A stretch of DNA of 64,000 bases, taken from NCBI RefSeq assembly GCF_040813715.1, contig NZ_JBFOCH010000007.1; one strand, 5' to 3'. Of the stretch, positions 16,242 through 24,955 are shown piece after piece (positions within the stretch are counted from its first letter, which is position 1; every line of letters starts with the position of its first letter). This DNA comes from Mesorhizobium_K marinum (GTDB lineage Bacteria > Pseudomonadota > Alphaproteobacteria > Rhizobiales > Rhizobiaceae). The notes below the pieces were generated by a model, which made no database searches, was not told the origin of the DNA, and saw only the letters and a program-made list of their open reading frames with translations. Both the position numbers and the translations under genes were made by a program.

Positions 16242-17117
16242 GTGGGAATTCTGATCGGACTGGTGGTTACCTTCGGCTGCGTGATCGGTGGCTACATGGC
16301 CATGGGCGGCCATGTGGAAGTGCTGATACAGCCGTGGGAAGTGGTCATCATCTGCGGCGCTGCGCTGGGCTCCTTCCTCGTCGCCAATCCGATGAAGGTG
16401 GTGAAGGACACCGGCAAGGCCTGCATGGAGGCCTTCAAGCAGGCCATTCCCAAGGAGCAGGACTACCTCGAAACCCTCGGCGTGCTGCACTCGCTGATGC
16501 GCGAACTCAAATCCAAGTCCCGCAGCGAGGTCGAGGCGCACATCGACAATCCCGAGGAGTCGCCGATCTTCCAGGCGTTCCCGACCGTGCTGAAGAACCA
16601 CGACCTCACGCATTTCATCTGCGACTACTGCCGCATCATCATCATCGGCAATGCGCGGCCGCATGAGATCGAAGCCCTGATGGACGAGGAAATCCAGACG
16701 ATCCGCGCCGACAAGCTGAAGGCCTACCACGCGCTGACGGTAATGGGCGACGGCTTCCCGGCCATCGGCATCGTGGCCGCCGTCCTCGGCGTCGTGAAGG
16801 CGATGGGCGCGCTCGACCAGTCGCCCGAGATCCTCGGCGGCCTGATCGGCGCCGCACTTGTCGGCACCTTCCTCGGCATCTTCATGTCCTACTGCGTGGT
16901 CGGCCCGATCGCCGGCAAGGTGAAGATGGTGCGCGAGAAGAAGAACCGGCTCTACGTAATCGTCAAGCAGACGCTCCTGGCCTACATGAACGGCGCCCTG
17001 CCGCAGGTGGCAATCGAGTTCGGCCGCAAGACGATCTCGTCCTACGAAAGGCCGTCGATCGACGCCGTCGAGCAGAGCACGATGAATTCCGCCGCCGCCG
17101 AGAAGAAGGCCGCCTGA
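16242..17117 (+). CDS. motA: Flagellar motor stator protein MotA
   Basis: MotA forms the proton channel of the stator with MotB. The 291-aa product has four membrane segments (about residues 1-20, 32-50, 168-190, 200-225), with GIVAAVLGVVKAMGALDQSPEILGGLIGAALVGTFLGIF and the cytoplasmic charged loop between segments 2 and 3. Start is GTG 16242 with AAGGACGG upstream. It opens the plus-strand operon motA-fliM-fliN-fliG-flhB, as in Sinorhizobium; motB and motC are not in the window. Confidence 0.96.
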   Translation: MGILIGLVVTFGCVIGGYMAMGGHVEVLIQPWEVVIICGAALGSFLVANPMKVVKDTGKACMEAFKQAIPKEQDYLETLGVLHSLMRELKSKSRSEVEAHIDNPEESPIFQAFPTVLKNHDLTHFICDYCRIIIIGNARPHEIEALMDEEIQTIRADKLKAYHALTVMGDGFPAIGIVAAVLGVVKAMGALDQSPEILGGLIGAALVGTFLGIFMSYCVVGPIAGKVKMVREKKNRLYVIVKQTLLAYMNGALPQVAIEFGRKTISSYERPSIDAVEQSTMNSAAAEKKAA

Positions 17118-17130
17118 CCGTGAGCGCCAG

Positions 17131-18060
17131 ATGAACGCGGCGACACCCGCCAACCCCGCCGAGATGCGGGCCTACATCGTCGAGCGGCTGGTCGGCGAGA
17201 CCGGCGAGCCCGAGCGCGTCACCGACGCGGCACAGGCCCTGATCGAGAAGGCGATCCCGTCCATCAGGGAAGGCTTTAGGCAGAAGCTGTCGCTCGACGT
17301 CGCGCTCGACCTGTCGGGCGTCGAGCTTTCGCGCATGGTCGACGCCCGGCCCGGCGGCGAAGGTCACGCCATGACCGTGGCGGCTGCCGGATACGTGCCC
17401 GACGCCTTGGTGATGACGATCGACCCGGATGCGGTGGCGCTTGTGGTCAGCATGCTGTTCGGCGGCGATCCCGGCATCGCCATCGCCCCCATCCGGCGGG
17501 AACTCTCGCCGACGGAGATCACGGTCGCCACGCGCGTCTTCGAGGAGATCGCAGCGGCGGTGGCCGGCGGCGGCGCCTATGCCGATCTCGCGCCGCCCAT
17601 TCCGCACGCCATAGCAGGAGACGATCTCAGGACGCATCCGTTGCGCGACGGCCCTGGCGCTCGCGTCCAACTGGTCATCTCGACATCGGCTGGCAAGGGC
17701 GCGATCACGCTCACCATGCCGCAGCGCCTTCTGTTGAAGGGCGGGTCGGGCGCAGCGTCACAGTCGGGCCCGGAAACGCAGTGGCGTCAACGCTTTGGCG
17801 AAGAGGTGATGCGCTCGGGCGTCGAACTGCAGGCGACGATGCCGCTCGCCCGGATGACGCTTGGACAGATCGCCGGGCTGCAGGTCGGGCAGGTCATTGA
17901 ATTCGAACCGGACGCGCAGTCGCAGACGAAACTCTCGACGCGTCACAAGACGCTGTTCGTCTGCGAGTTCGGCAAGCTGGGTCAGAACTATACGGTCCGC
18001 GTCAGGCACCCCTTCGATGCCGGACAGGACGTGATGGAAGGCCTGGTTGGCGCCCGATAG
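17131..18060 (+). CDS. fliM: Flagellar motor switch protein FliM
   Basis: FliM is the middle C-ring component that binds CheY-P and FliG. The 309-aa product contains a CheC-like middle domain (about residues 40-210) and a C-terminal SpoA/FliN-like domain with the motif VELQATMPLARMTLGQIAGLQVGQVIEF. The N-terminal CheY-binding stretch is poorly conserved, which is common in rhizobia. It begins 13 bases after motA. Confidence 0.92.
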   Translation: MNAATPANPAEMRAYIVERLVGETGEPERVTDAAQALIEKAIPSIREGFRQKLSLDVALDLSGVELSRMVDARPGGEGHAMTVAAAGYVPDALVMTIDPDAVALVVSMLFGGDPGIAIAPIRRELSPTEITVATRVFEEIAAAVAGGGAYADLAPPIPHAIAGDDLRTHPLRDGPGARVQLVISTSAGKGAITLTMPQRLLLKGGSGAASQSGPETQWRQRFGEEVMRSGVELQATMPLARMTLGQIAGLQVGQVIEFEPDAQSQTKLSTRHKTLFVCEFGKLGQNYTVRVRHPFDAGQDVMEGLVGAR

Positions 18061-18089
18061 GCGGCAACCGGCGAAAGGTGGAGAAGACG

Positions 18090-18526
18090 ATGACGCAACC
18101 GGCCCTCGACGAGAACGCCTCCCAGGAACAACTGAACCGGGCGATCGAGGAACTCAGGGGTGCGCTGCACGAAGAGGAGCAGCAGCGGCCGGCATCCCAG
18201 TCGGCGTCTGCGATGCCTTCGGGCGCGAACTCGTCGCTCATCATGGACATTCCCGTCGAAGTCCAGATCGTGCTCGGCAGCACCNTATCATGGACATTCC
18301 CGTCGAGGTCCAGATCGTGCTCGGCAGCACCGAGATGGCTGTTTCCGACCTTATGGGTCTTCAGAAGGGATCGACCGTGGCGCTGAACCGGCGCGTCGGC
18401 GAGCCCGTCGACGTGATGGTCAACGGCCGCCGCATCGCGCGCGGCGAGATCACCGTGCTCGACAACGATCCGTCGCGCTTCGGCATCAAGCTGACCGAAA
18501 TCAGCACCGGGTCTAAGCAGGCGTGA
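18090..18526 (+). CDS. fliN: Flagellar motor switch protein FliN, split by an assembly join
   Basis: FliN forms the base of the C ring. Without the duplicated 45 bases around the n at 18285 (keep 18090-18284 and 18332-18526) the product is 129 aa: an acidic N-terminus (EELRGALHEEEQQ) and the SpoA domain MDIPVEVQIVLGSTEMAVSDLMGLQKGSTVALNR and VNGRRIARGEITVLDNDPSRFGIKLTEI. Start ATG 18090 with GGAG upstream. It follows fliM and precedes fliG. Confidence 0.93.
18240..18331. repeat. Unmerged contig ends within fliN
   Basis: 18240-18284 and 18287-18331 are the same 45 bases with one substitution, around the n at 18285. Confidence 0.9.
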
Positions 18527-18551
18527 TGGGCGTCGTGCGCAGGGCGTTCGC

Positions 18552-19565
18552 ATGAGCACCGCCGAGGCAATGACGCGGACGCAGAAGGCTGCCGCGATCC
18601 TTGTGGCCATGGGCAAGCCCTCCGCCAGCAAGCTGCTGAAGTTCTTCAAGCAGGAGGAACTGAAGGCGCTCGTGGAAGGCGCGCGCCTGCTGCGCACCAT
18701 CAACCAGGCCGACCTGGAAAAGATCGTCGCCGAATTCGAGGCGGAGTTCACGGAGGGCGCCGGACTGATGGATTCCGGCGACCGCATGGATACGATCATC
18801 AACGAGTCGCTGACGCCGGAGGAAGTCAGCGCCTTGATGGGCGTCGACCAGCCCGTCGAGGAGGAACGCGGACCGCCCCCCGTCTGGCCGGAGGTCGAGA
18901 CCGCCGATCCGGCGCGGCTCGCTGCCTTCCTCGGCGAGGAACACCCGCAGACCGCCGCACTGGTGCTCTCCAAGCTCTCGCCCGGGGCGGCGGCGAATGC
19001 GCTCCTTGTGCTGGACAAGCCCGTCCGCAACGAAATCGTCAAGCGCATGATGTCGATGGCCGTCATTCCCGAAATCGCGACCGGCATCATCGAGGGCCAG
19101 ATCCGCGCGCGGTTGCTTGCCGAAAGCGCGACCCGTGACACGTCGGCTGGCCAGATCCGCGTCGCAAGCGTCCTCAACGAGATGGACAAGGACAAGCTCG
19201 ACGAGGTCATGCAGGATCTCGAGCAATCCGGAACGCCCGACATGCAGGCGCTTCGCTCACGCCTCTTCGCCTTCGAGGACATCGTCCAGCTTACGCAGAA
19301 GGCGCGCGTTGCCCTGTTCGACAGCATTTCGACCGAACTGGTCACGCTGGCGCTGCGCAACGCGACGCCCGCCCTGACCGAAGCCGTCCTGTCGTCGATC
19401 GGCGCGCGCGCGCGTCGTATGATCGAATCCGAGCTCGGGCAGGGGTCTGACAGCGTCGGCGCGCAGGACATCGTGCGTGCCCGCAAGTCGATCGCCGCCG
19501 CCGCAATCCGGATGGCGCGCGAAGGCGCATTCGAGCTGCCGAGCGCGCAGAGTTCGGCCGCGTGA
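18552..19565 (+). CDS. fliG: Flagellar motor switch protein FliG
   Basis: FliG is the C-ring component that contacts MotA and generates torque. The 337-aa product has the N-terminal helix set (TQKAAAILVAMGKPSASKLLKFF), the middle-domain EHPQTAALVLSKLSPGAAANAL motif (an EHPQ signature) and the C-terminal charged ridge near FAFEDIVQLTQKARVALFDSI, ending with the family's RARRMIESELG. ATG 18552 is used; ATG 18570 is possible. Confidence 0.95.
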   Translation: MSTAEAMTRTQKAAAILVAMGKPSASKLLKFFKQEELKALVEGARLLRTINQADLEKIVAEFEAEFTEGAGLMDSGDRMDTIINESLTPEEVSALMGVDQPVEEERGPPPVWPEVETADPARLAAFLGEEHPQTAALVLSKLSPGAAANALLVLDKPVRNEIVKRMMSMAVIPEIATGIIEGQIRARLLAESATRDTSAGQIRVASVLNEMDKDKLDEVMQDLEQSGTPDMQALRSRLFAFEDIVQLTQKARVALFDSISTELVTLALRNATPALTEAVLSSIGARARRMIESELGQGSDSVGAQDIVRARKSIAAAAIRMAREGAFELPSAQSSAA

Positions 19566-19606
19566 TTCCGCCCGCGCGTCGCTAACCCCAACAGAGCGAA
19601 GTCGCC

Positions 19607-20686
19607 ATGGCGGAAGACGTCGACAAGGACAGCAAAACCGAGGAAGCGACTGAGAAGAAGATCCGCGACACGATCGAAAAGGGTCAACTTCCGCACTCGC
19701 GCGAAACGGGCATCCTCGCCTCCTTTGTCGCCATCCTGCTGTTCGCCATCTTCTTCGCCGGCGGCTCGATCGCCGAACTCGGGTCGTTTTTGTCGATCTT
19801 CCTGGAAAAGCCGGACGCCTGGCCGATGGACACGGCCAACGATGTGGTCGAGCTGTCGCGCCTGGTGACGCTGGAGATCGGCAAGGCGGTCGCCAGCCTG
19901 CTGATACTGCTGGTCGTCGCGGGCGTCGGAGCCTCGGCGCTCCAGAACATGCCGCAGTTCGTCGGCGAGCGGATTCGCCCGCAGGCCTCGCGCATCTCGA
20001 TCAGCAAGGGTTGGAAGCGGCTGTTCGGCCTGCAGGGTTTCGTGGAGTTCCTGAAGTCGCTCGGCAAACTGGGCCTTGCCGTGGCCGTGCTGAGCTTCGT
20101 GCTGTCCGACAGCGTCAGGCAGTTCCTGACGGGCATGCTGACCCTCACGACAGACTACATGGTCGTCGTGCGCGGCATGGCCATCGAGATCCTGTTCTCG
20201 ATCGTCGCCGTGATGGGGCTCATCGCGGCGGCTGACCTTGTCTGGTCGCGCTTCCACTGGCGCCAGGACCTCCGGATGACCAAGCAGGAAGTGAAGGACG
20301 AGCTGAAGCAGTCGGAAGGCGATCCGATCGTCAAGTCCCGCCTGCGCTCGCTGGCCCGCGACCGGGCCAGGCGGCGCATGATGACCGCGGTGCCGCGGGC
20401 GACTCTGGTCATCGCCAACCCGACCCACTATGCCATCGCGCTCAGATATGTTCGCGAACAGGACGACGCGCCGGTCGTCCTCGCCAAGGGAACCGACCTC
20501 GTCGCGCTAAAAATCCGCGAGATCGCCGAGGCGAGCAAGGTCCCGGTTTTCGAGGACGTCGCGCTCGCCCGTTCCATGTACAAGCAAGTTTCGGTGGATA
20601 GCGTGATCCCGCAGCAGTTTTACCAGGCTGTCGCGGAACTCATCCGTGTCGTCTACGCCAACAAGGCCAAGCCAAGAGTCCAATGA
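19607..20686 (+). CDS. flhB: Flagellar export switch protein FlhB
   Basis: FlhB controls substrate switching of the export apparatus. The 359-aa product begins with DKDSKTEEATEKKIRDTIEKGQ, has four membrane segments (about residues 35-55, 85-115, 145-170, 185-210) and the cytoplasmic autocleavage site NPTH at about residue 270 within VIANPTHYAIALRY. The last four bases overlap the next gene (ATGA). Confidence 0.97.
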   Translation: MAEDVDKDSKTEEATEKKIRDTIEKGQLPHSRETGILASFVAILLFAIFFAGGSIAELGSFLSIFLEKPDAWPMDTANDVVELSRLVTLEIGKAVASLLILLVVAGVGASALQNMPQFVGERIRPQASRISISKGWKRLFGLQGFVEFLKSLGKLGLAVAVLSFVLSDSVRQFLTGMLTLTTDYMVVVRGMAIEILFSIVAVMGLIAAADLVWSRFHWRQDLRMTKQEVKDELKQSEGDPIVKSRLRSLARDRARRRMMTAVPRATLVIANPTHYAIALRYVREQDDAPVVLAKGTDLVALKIREIAEASKVPVFEDVALARSMYKQVSVDSVIPQQFYQAVAELIRVVYANKAKPRVQ

Positions 20687-21120
20687 ACCGACAACCGCAT
20701 TCGGCATCGCGCGAGGCGATCGTGGCGGAAGCCATCAAGGACGTCGTCGGCGAGTTGCGCCTCGTGGACGCGGCCGACTACATCTCGTTCATTCGCCTCG
20801 AACATTTCTCGACGGTCTCCGACATTGTCGACTCCGCGGCTGAGCTGTTCTTCGCGCCGGGCACGCTCAAGCTCGGCCATGGCGGCGAGGCGGAGGTCAG
20901 CTGGTCGGATCCGCCGCGCATCGTGCTCGACCTGGAACTGCGCCCCGAAGGCGTCACGGTCTATTTCGCGCTGATCCTGGAAGACGAGCGGGCCGCTGTG
21001 GTGGTCAACTACGTGTCGTTCGACCGGCCTGACCCCGACCCGCTTTGCAATACAGCCTACCTTGCCGACGCCATCGAGCGTTCCAGGATACGCAAGACGG
21101 CGGTCGCCGCCTCACGCTGA
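20683..21120 (+). CDS. Unknown small protein at the end of the motA-flhB operon
   Basis: A 145-aa soluble protein, start coupled to flhB by ATGA overlap. Readable segments are VDAADYISFIRLEHFSTVSDIVDSAAELFF, WSDPPRIVLDLELRPEGVTVYFALILEDERAAVVVNYVSFD and a short C-terminal helix. A gene of this size lies between flhB and visR in Sinorhizobium-type clusters; I know no function. The pattern of alternating hydrophobic strands suggests an alpha/beta cytoplasmic fold. Codon use is like its neighbours. Confidence 0.8.
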   Translation: MNRQPHSASREAIVAEAIKDVVGELRLVDAADYISFIRLEHFSTVSDIVDSAAELFFAPGTLKLGHGGEAEVSWSDPPRIVLDLELRPEGVTVYFALILEDERAAVVVNYVSFDRPDPDPLCNTAYLADAIERSRIRKTAVAASR

Positions 21121-21149
21121 ACGGCTTTTGTCAGGTCGCGGGCCGAAGC

Positions 21150-21920
21150 CTAGTCGATCAGGCCCATGCGCAAGGCCTTTGCGACGGCGTGCATCCGGTT
21201 TACCGCATCGAGCTTCTGGGTGGTGTTGCTGAGATACTGGTTGGCGGTGTGCACCGACAGGCTGAGCAGCCGCGCGATCTCCTCGCTGGTGTATCCGTTG
21301 GCCGTGAGCTTCAGGCATTCGAGTTCGCGCTTCGAGATCGACGGTACCCGGGCGCTGTCGCCCGGCCGCATGCGCGCCACCGCCTCGAATAGCGAGAAGC
21401 AGCGTGCGTGGGCGTCGAAGAGGCCTTCGCTGTCCAGCATGATGTCCGGTCCGAAGAAGACCACCAGGCCGTATCGGCCGTAGTCGGCGTGCACCGGAAA
21501 GGCCACGCCGCAGGCGCCGGGCATCAGCGGTTCGATGCGATTTGCCCAGCGCAGGGCGGAGAGCGCCGCGTCGGACGCGGAACCCGGCATGTCCGACCAC
21601 CAGCAGGGCACGCTCGAGGCCCGGGCATGCCTGGCAAGCATGAGGCGATCCGGGCCTGCCGCCAGTTTCGTCGCGGCCGAGACCTCCGGATAGTCGGAAT
21701 CGAAGCACGGAGCGAGCAGCGGACGCTCCAGCGAGGATTCGGCGAACAGGAGGGTGAAGCCGGCTGCGTTCATGTCGATGGCGATCCAGCGGCAGCGCCG
21801 CACGGCGTCCGGGAGCGTCGTCGTCCGCTGCTGTTCGGCGACGAGCGAGACGTCGCCGAACAGCCCGCGTCGCCCGCCGGGCGCAAGGTCGTCCGCTGCT
21901 TTCTCGGCTGCTGCTGTCAA
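21150..21920 (-). CDS. visR: LuxR-family motility regulator VisR
   Basis: VisN and VisR act together as the top transcription activators of flagellar and chemotaxis genes in rhizobia. This 256-aa product has an N-terminal ligand-binding-like domain and a C-terminal LuxR helix-turn-helix: SKRELECLKLTANGYTSEEIARLLSLSVHTANQYLSNTTQKL. The likely start is TTG 21920, overlapping the visN stop (TTGA); no ATG fits upstream without entering visN far. It is convergent with the motA operon, 29 bases away. Confidence 0.88.
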   Translation of the reverse strand: MTAAAEKAADDLAPGGRRGLFGDVSLVAEQQRTTTLPDAVRRCRWIAIDMNAAGFTLLFAESSLERPLLAPCFDSDYPEVSAATKLAAGPDRLMLARHARASSVPCWWSDMPGSASDAALSALRWANRIEPLMPGACGVAFPVHADYGRYGLVVFFGPDIMLDSEGLFDAHARCFSLFEAVARMRPGDSARVPSISKRELECLKLTANGYTSEEIARLLSLSVHTANQYLSNTTQKLDAVNRMHAVAKALRMGLID

Positions 21921-22627
21921 ATGATGCCGCTCCTGATCGCCGTTGCGATCGCCATGGCGCGGTTGCTGGCGGACAGCTTCTGGATGGCATGCGTGATGTA
22001 GTTGTTCACGGTGTTGGCCGATACACCCAGGATCAAGGCGACCTCGTCGGTCGTCTTGCCTTCCGAGACCCACAGCAGGCATTCGCGCTCGCGGTCGGAA
22101 AGCGGATCCTGGGCGACGTCGGCGCGCAGCATTTCCGGTATTTGCGACAGGGCATAGCAGCAGCGCATCTGCGCGCCGCCGAGGGCGTTCAGGTCGATCC
22201 TGTCGGTGCGTTCGGCCGAAAACAGCACGAAATAGCGGTGACGGCCGACCTGCAGCCTCAGCGGATAGATTTCGCGGTGTCCGAGTACGTCAAGCAGTGC
22301 GGCTTCCTCGCCGTCCACCAGACCGGGCAGGTCCGGGCTCTCGTTGGCAAGGATGCTTCGGGGGCGCGTTCCCGGCGCGGTCGCGGGCGCCTCCGCCAGG
22401 TTGGCGATCAGGCGACGCCCGGCCAGTTCGATGGCGTCGTGTATCCAGTTGGACGCCAGGATGCGGGCGATGTTGCGGTCCTCTTCATGCGTGACCGCGA
22501 CCAGCATGTATGCGTCGGCGCCGATTTCCGCCGTGATGTCCATCAGGAACGCCGTCAGGTCGCCCCGCGACGCCAGGCGCAGGGCCAGGCTGTCTGGTTC
22601 GGTGGCGGCAAGGGCGGCGTTGGTCAT
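21917..22627 (-). CDS. visN: LuxR-family motility regulator VisN
   Basis: Partner of VisR, 236 aa from ATG 22627. The N-terminal domain (LALRLASRGDLTAFLMDITAEIGADAYML) is related to autoinducer-binding folds, and the C-terminal helix-turn-helix reads LSDRERECLLWVSEGKTTDEVALILGVSANTVNNYITHAIQKL. The reading frame is open for another 80 codons upstream but that part looks non-coding. Direct coupling to visR suggests equal expression, which fits a heteromeric activator. Confidence 0.88.
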   Translation of the reverse strand: MTNAALAATEPDSLALRLASRGDLTAFLMDITAEIGADAYMLVAVTHEEDRNIARILASNWIHDAIELAGRRLIANLAEAPATAPGTRPRSILANESPDLPGLVDGEEAALLDVLGHREIYPLRLQVGRHRYFVLFSAERTDRIDLNALGGAQMRCCYALSQIPEMLRADVAQDPLSDRERECLLWVSEGKTTDEVALILGVSANTVNNYITHAIQKLSASNRAMAIATAIRSGII

Positions 22628-22912
22628 TGTCCGGTCGGAATCGTTCTCGATCCGGCCCTGGTCGAACCGGAGCCGGGTTACCCTTCGATTGGGTGGATTA
22701 CGCTTGAATACTGACGCTGCAAGCAACCCGCCGAATCGGTAGCTTGCGCGAAGCCGGCCGCGCCCCTGCACCGGGAAAAGCCCCGGAAATTCAGAGATCT
22801 GGTGGTTCGCCGGCCCCCCGAGGATCGGCTGATTCGGGTCTAATTTAACTGCTGCGGAATCGGACATCAAATGCCGATTGACAAAAGTTCGCTGTCGAGT
22901 CCGCAGGCAGAC

Positions 22913-23512
22913 TCAGCGGAAGCTGGCGTGCCGCACCAAGGACGCGTCTGACGCCCGGGGCGAGGCAGCGGGCCAGCCGAATTCTCCGGCTTCTTCTCTG
23001 CCGATATCGTCCTCCCAGATGTCCTGTGCACCGAACCCGTCCCATCCGTCGGCGGCGTATCTGGCGCGTCCGGCTGCAACGTCCATGGCGCCGCATTGGC
23101 GCAGCAGCGCAAGCGCCTCGGCGACTTCATCGTCATGGACGCGGGCGGCGACGAGTGTCGCCCCCGTATGGCTGGCCTCAAGCGCCGGATCGACACGGCC
23201 CGGGTCGCCGGGCCCTGCGTTGAGCCAGCCAATCAAGCCGCCGCAGAGGCCGCCCGCCCCGATACCCAGCGCGACCGGCACCAGCCACATCAGGCCGGCC
23301 GACAGCCCTTCGCCCGATATCGCGAACGCCCCGATTCCGGCCAGAATGCCGACAGCGGAGCCGATCCCCGCTGCGGTGGCGACGTCGCTCACCAGGCCCC
23401 TGCGAAGGGTGACGACATCGATGTTGCTGCTGGCGATGCCCATATCCGTGAGGCCATCGACCGCAGCCGTCACCTCGTCATGGAAGTCGAATGATGCGTT
23501 GACCGTTCTCAT
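22913..23512 (-). CDS. Membrane protein with YflT-like N-terminus
   Basis: A 199-aa protein. The N-terminus TVNASFDFHDEVTAAVDGLTDMGIASSNIDVV resembles the general stress protein 17M/YflT domain. Then come two glycine-rich hydrophobic segments (about residues 45-68 and 72-98: GIGSAVGILAGIGAFAISG; VPVALGIGAGGLCGGLIGWL), a second alpha/beta stretch with VAARVHDDEVAEALALLRQCGAMDV, and a charged tail. Such proteins are common stress-associated membrane proteins in rhizobia; the exact role is unknown. It stands alone. Confidence 0.75.
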   Translation of the reverse strand: MRTVNASFDFHDEVTAAVDGLTDMGIASSNIDVVTLRRGLVSDVATAAGIGSAVGILAGIGAFAISGEGLSAGLMWLVPVALGIGAGGLCGGLIGWLNAGPGDPGRVDPALEASHTGATLVAARVHDDEVAEALALLRQCGAMDVAAGRARYAADGWDGFGAQDIWEDDIGREEAGEFGWPAASPRASDASLVRHASFR

Positions 23513-23627
23513 GCATCACCTGTCGAGTTGGATAGAACACAACCGCCGAGGCGCGCGTTGGTTCCGTCCTGAACGTTGCAGGTGACGACCCGGCGTCGGA
23601 AAGCCGGGTCAAGGCTGAAGAACGAGC

Positions 23628-24194
23628 CTAGCGGCTTGCCATCTGTACCATCCGGCACAAGGCAACCAGGTTGCGGTCGAAAGCGCCGCGATTGGCCAGC
23701 ACCTGCCGGCACTGCAGCTTGGTGCGACGCAGTTCGCCGGCCGACATGTTCGCCACCAGGCTGCTCAGGCCCGCTGCGCCGGGTGCCGCGGGGTTGCCGG
23801 GGGTTCCAGGCGTGCCGGTGCCGCCCGTGCCGCCGATGCCCACACCCGCCCCGGCGCTTATTCCTCCGGTTCCGCCGACATTGGCGCCGAGCCCCGCCTG
23901 GACGCCCGAACTGCCGCCGACCGTGGCGCCCGCACCGGCGCTGATGCCGCTCGTGCCGCCAATGCTTGCCCCAGCGCCCGCGTTCACGCCGCTGGCGCCG
24001 CCGATGCTTGCTCCAGCGCCGGCGTTTACGCCGCCGCTACCGCCGAGCGAGACACCGAGACCGGCATTCACTCCGCCGCTGCCGCCAATGGATGCGCCAG
24101 CTCCGATATCCAGCGCCTGCGCCGGACTGCACAACACAGCAAAAACTGCACCAGCTGCCAAAGCGCTGGAGATCTTCCAGATCATCTTGGTCAT
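23628..24194 (-). CDS. Secreted glycine-rich protein with seven 14-residue repeats
   Basis: A 188-aa precursor with a clear signal peptide (MTKMIWKISSALAAGAVFAVLCSPAQA). Residues of about 31-128 are seven copies of a 14-residue unit like GAGASIGGSGGVNA (42 bp per unit at DNA level), followed by a TGTPGTPGNPAAPG linker and a C-terminal helical domain with two cysteines (RRTKLQCRQVLANRGAFDRNLVALCRMVQ). Start ATG 24194 with AGGAC upstream. The repeats could form a beta-solenoid or glycine-zipper; the two Cys could form a disulfide in the periplasm. Function unknown. Confidence 0.8.
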   Translation of the reverse strand: MTKMIWKISSALAAGAVFAVLCSPAQALDIGAGASIGGSGGVNAGLGVSLGGSGGVNAGAGASIGGASGVNAGAGASIGGTSGISAGAGATVGGSSGVQAGLGANVGGTGGISAGAGVGIGGTGGTGTPGTPGNPAAPGAAGLSSLVANMSAGELRRTKLQCRQVLANRGAFDRNLVALCRMVQMASR

Positions 24195-24605
24195 GGTCCT
24201 GTCCTCGATGGTTCGTGGGCAGGCCTGAAGTGGCCTGCCACGAGCAAGTACGAATTGAGGAGGTATTTGGTTTCAGAAATCGGATCGGTGGCGGGGTAGA
24301 TTGTCTGCAGAGTACTTCGAAAACTTTTAAGCTTAGAAGAAAATCTTACCAGATTTCGTTTCCGCAAGGCGGGTCTCACGGGCTGAGGCCCCAACTTGCC
24401 CCNAAGCAAGTACGAATTGAGGATGTATTTGGTTTCAGATATCGGATCGGTGTCGGGGTCGATGGTCTGCAGAGTACTTCAAAAACTTTTAAGCTTAGAA
24501 GAAAATCTTACCTGAATTCGTTTCCGCAAGGCGGGTCTCTCGGGCTGAGGCCCCAACTTGCCCCCGCCACGCGTGCGATCCTATGATGGCTTGCAGGAGG
24601 CGACG
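24195..24605. other. Intergenic stretch, mostly one duplicated contig end
   Basis: 24243-24402 and 24405-24564 are the same 160 bases with about eight substitutions, around the n at 24403. The real intergenic region is therefore about 250 bp. It holds an AT-rich stretch (CTTTTAAGCTTAGAAG) that could be promoter sequence; no gene is seen. Confidence 0.7.
24243..24564. repeat. Unmerged contig ends in the intergenic region
   Basis: Two copies of 160 bases separated by the n at 24403; more divergent than most joins in this window, so perhaps strain variants. Confidence 0.85.
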
Positions 24606-24935
24606 ATGCCGCCGAGATGGAGGAATAGCTTGGAGAAATCCCGTTGGCGCCATATGTCGAGCGCTCCCAAGGACGGAAGCCGCATCCTGGTGACGGTGCG
24701 GCCGTCGGAGCAGGGCCCGGCCGAAGTCGATGTCGCCTACTGGTCGAGGGCCGACCAGTTCGGCATCGAGGGATGGCGGGCCGGAGACTCCCATCCCGGC
24801 CAGATCGTCGCCTATGCCGATCCAGAGTTGAAGTGCTGGATGCCCCTGCCCACCGCCAATGTCGAGGGTGACGCCGGTCTGCCCGCGCCCTGGGCTGGGG
24901 AGGATGCGGAAGAGCTCTTCGGCTCCGGCATCTGA
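24606..24935 (+). CDS. Small protein with WMPLP motif (DUF551-like)
   Basis: A 109-aa soluble protein. The start at ATG 24606 is fixed by a perfect AGGAGG six bases upstream. Readable motifs are SAPKDGSRILVTVRP, VAYWSRADQFGIEGWRAG and CWMPLPTA, the pattern of small proteins (APKDGxxIL...WMPLP) that are frequent in rhizobial genomes and phages. The C-terminus is acidic (EDAEELFGSGI). Function unknown. It ends 20 bases from the convergent GntR gene. Confidence 0.75.
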   Translation: MPPRWRNSLEKSRWRHMSSAPKDGSRILVTVRPSEQGPAEVDVAYWSRADQFGIEGWRAGDSHPGQIVAYADPELKCWMPLPTANVEGDAGLPAPWAGEDAEELFGSGI

Positions 24936-24955
24936 GCCGGAACTCTTCGAGCCCC

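Noticed and set aside
23628..24194. CRISPR array in the repetitive DNA
   Set aside because: The 42-bp periodicity is codon-phased and encodes a glycine-rich protein with signal peptide; there are no unique spacers.
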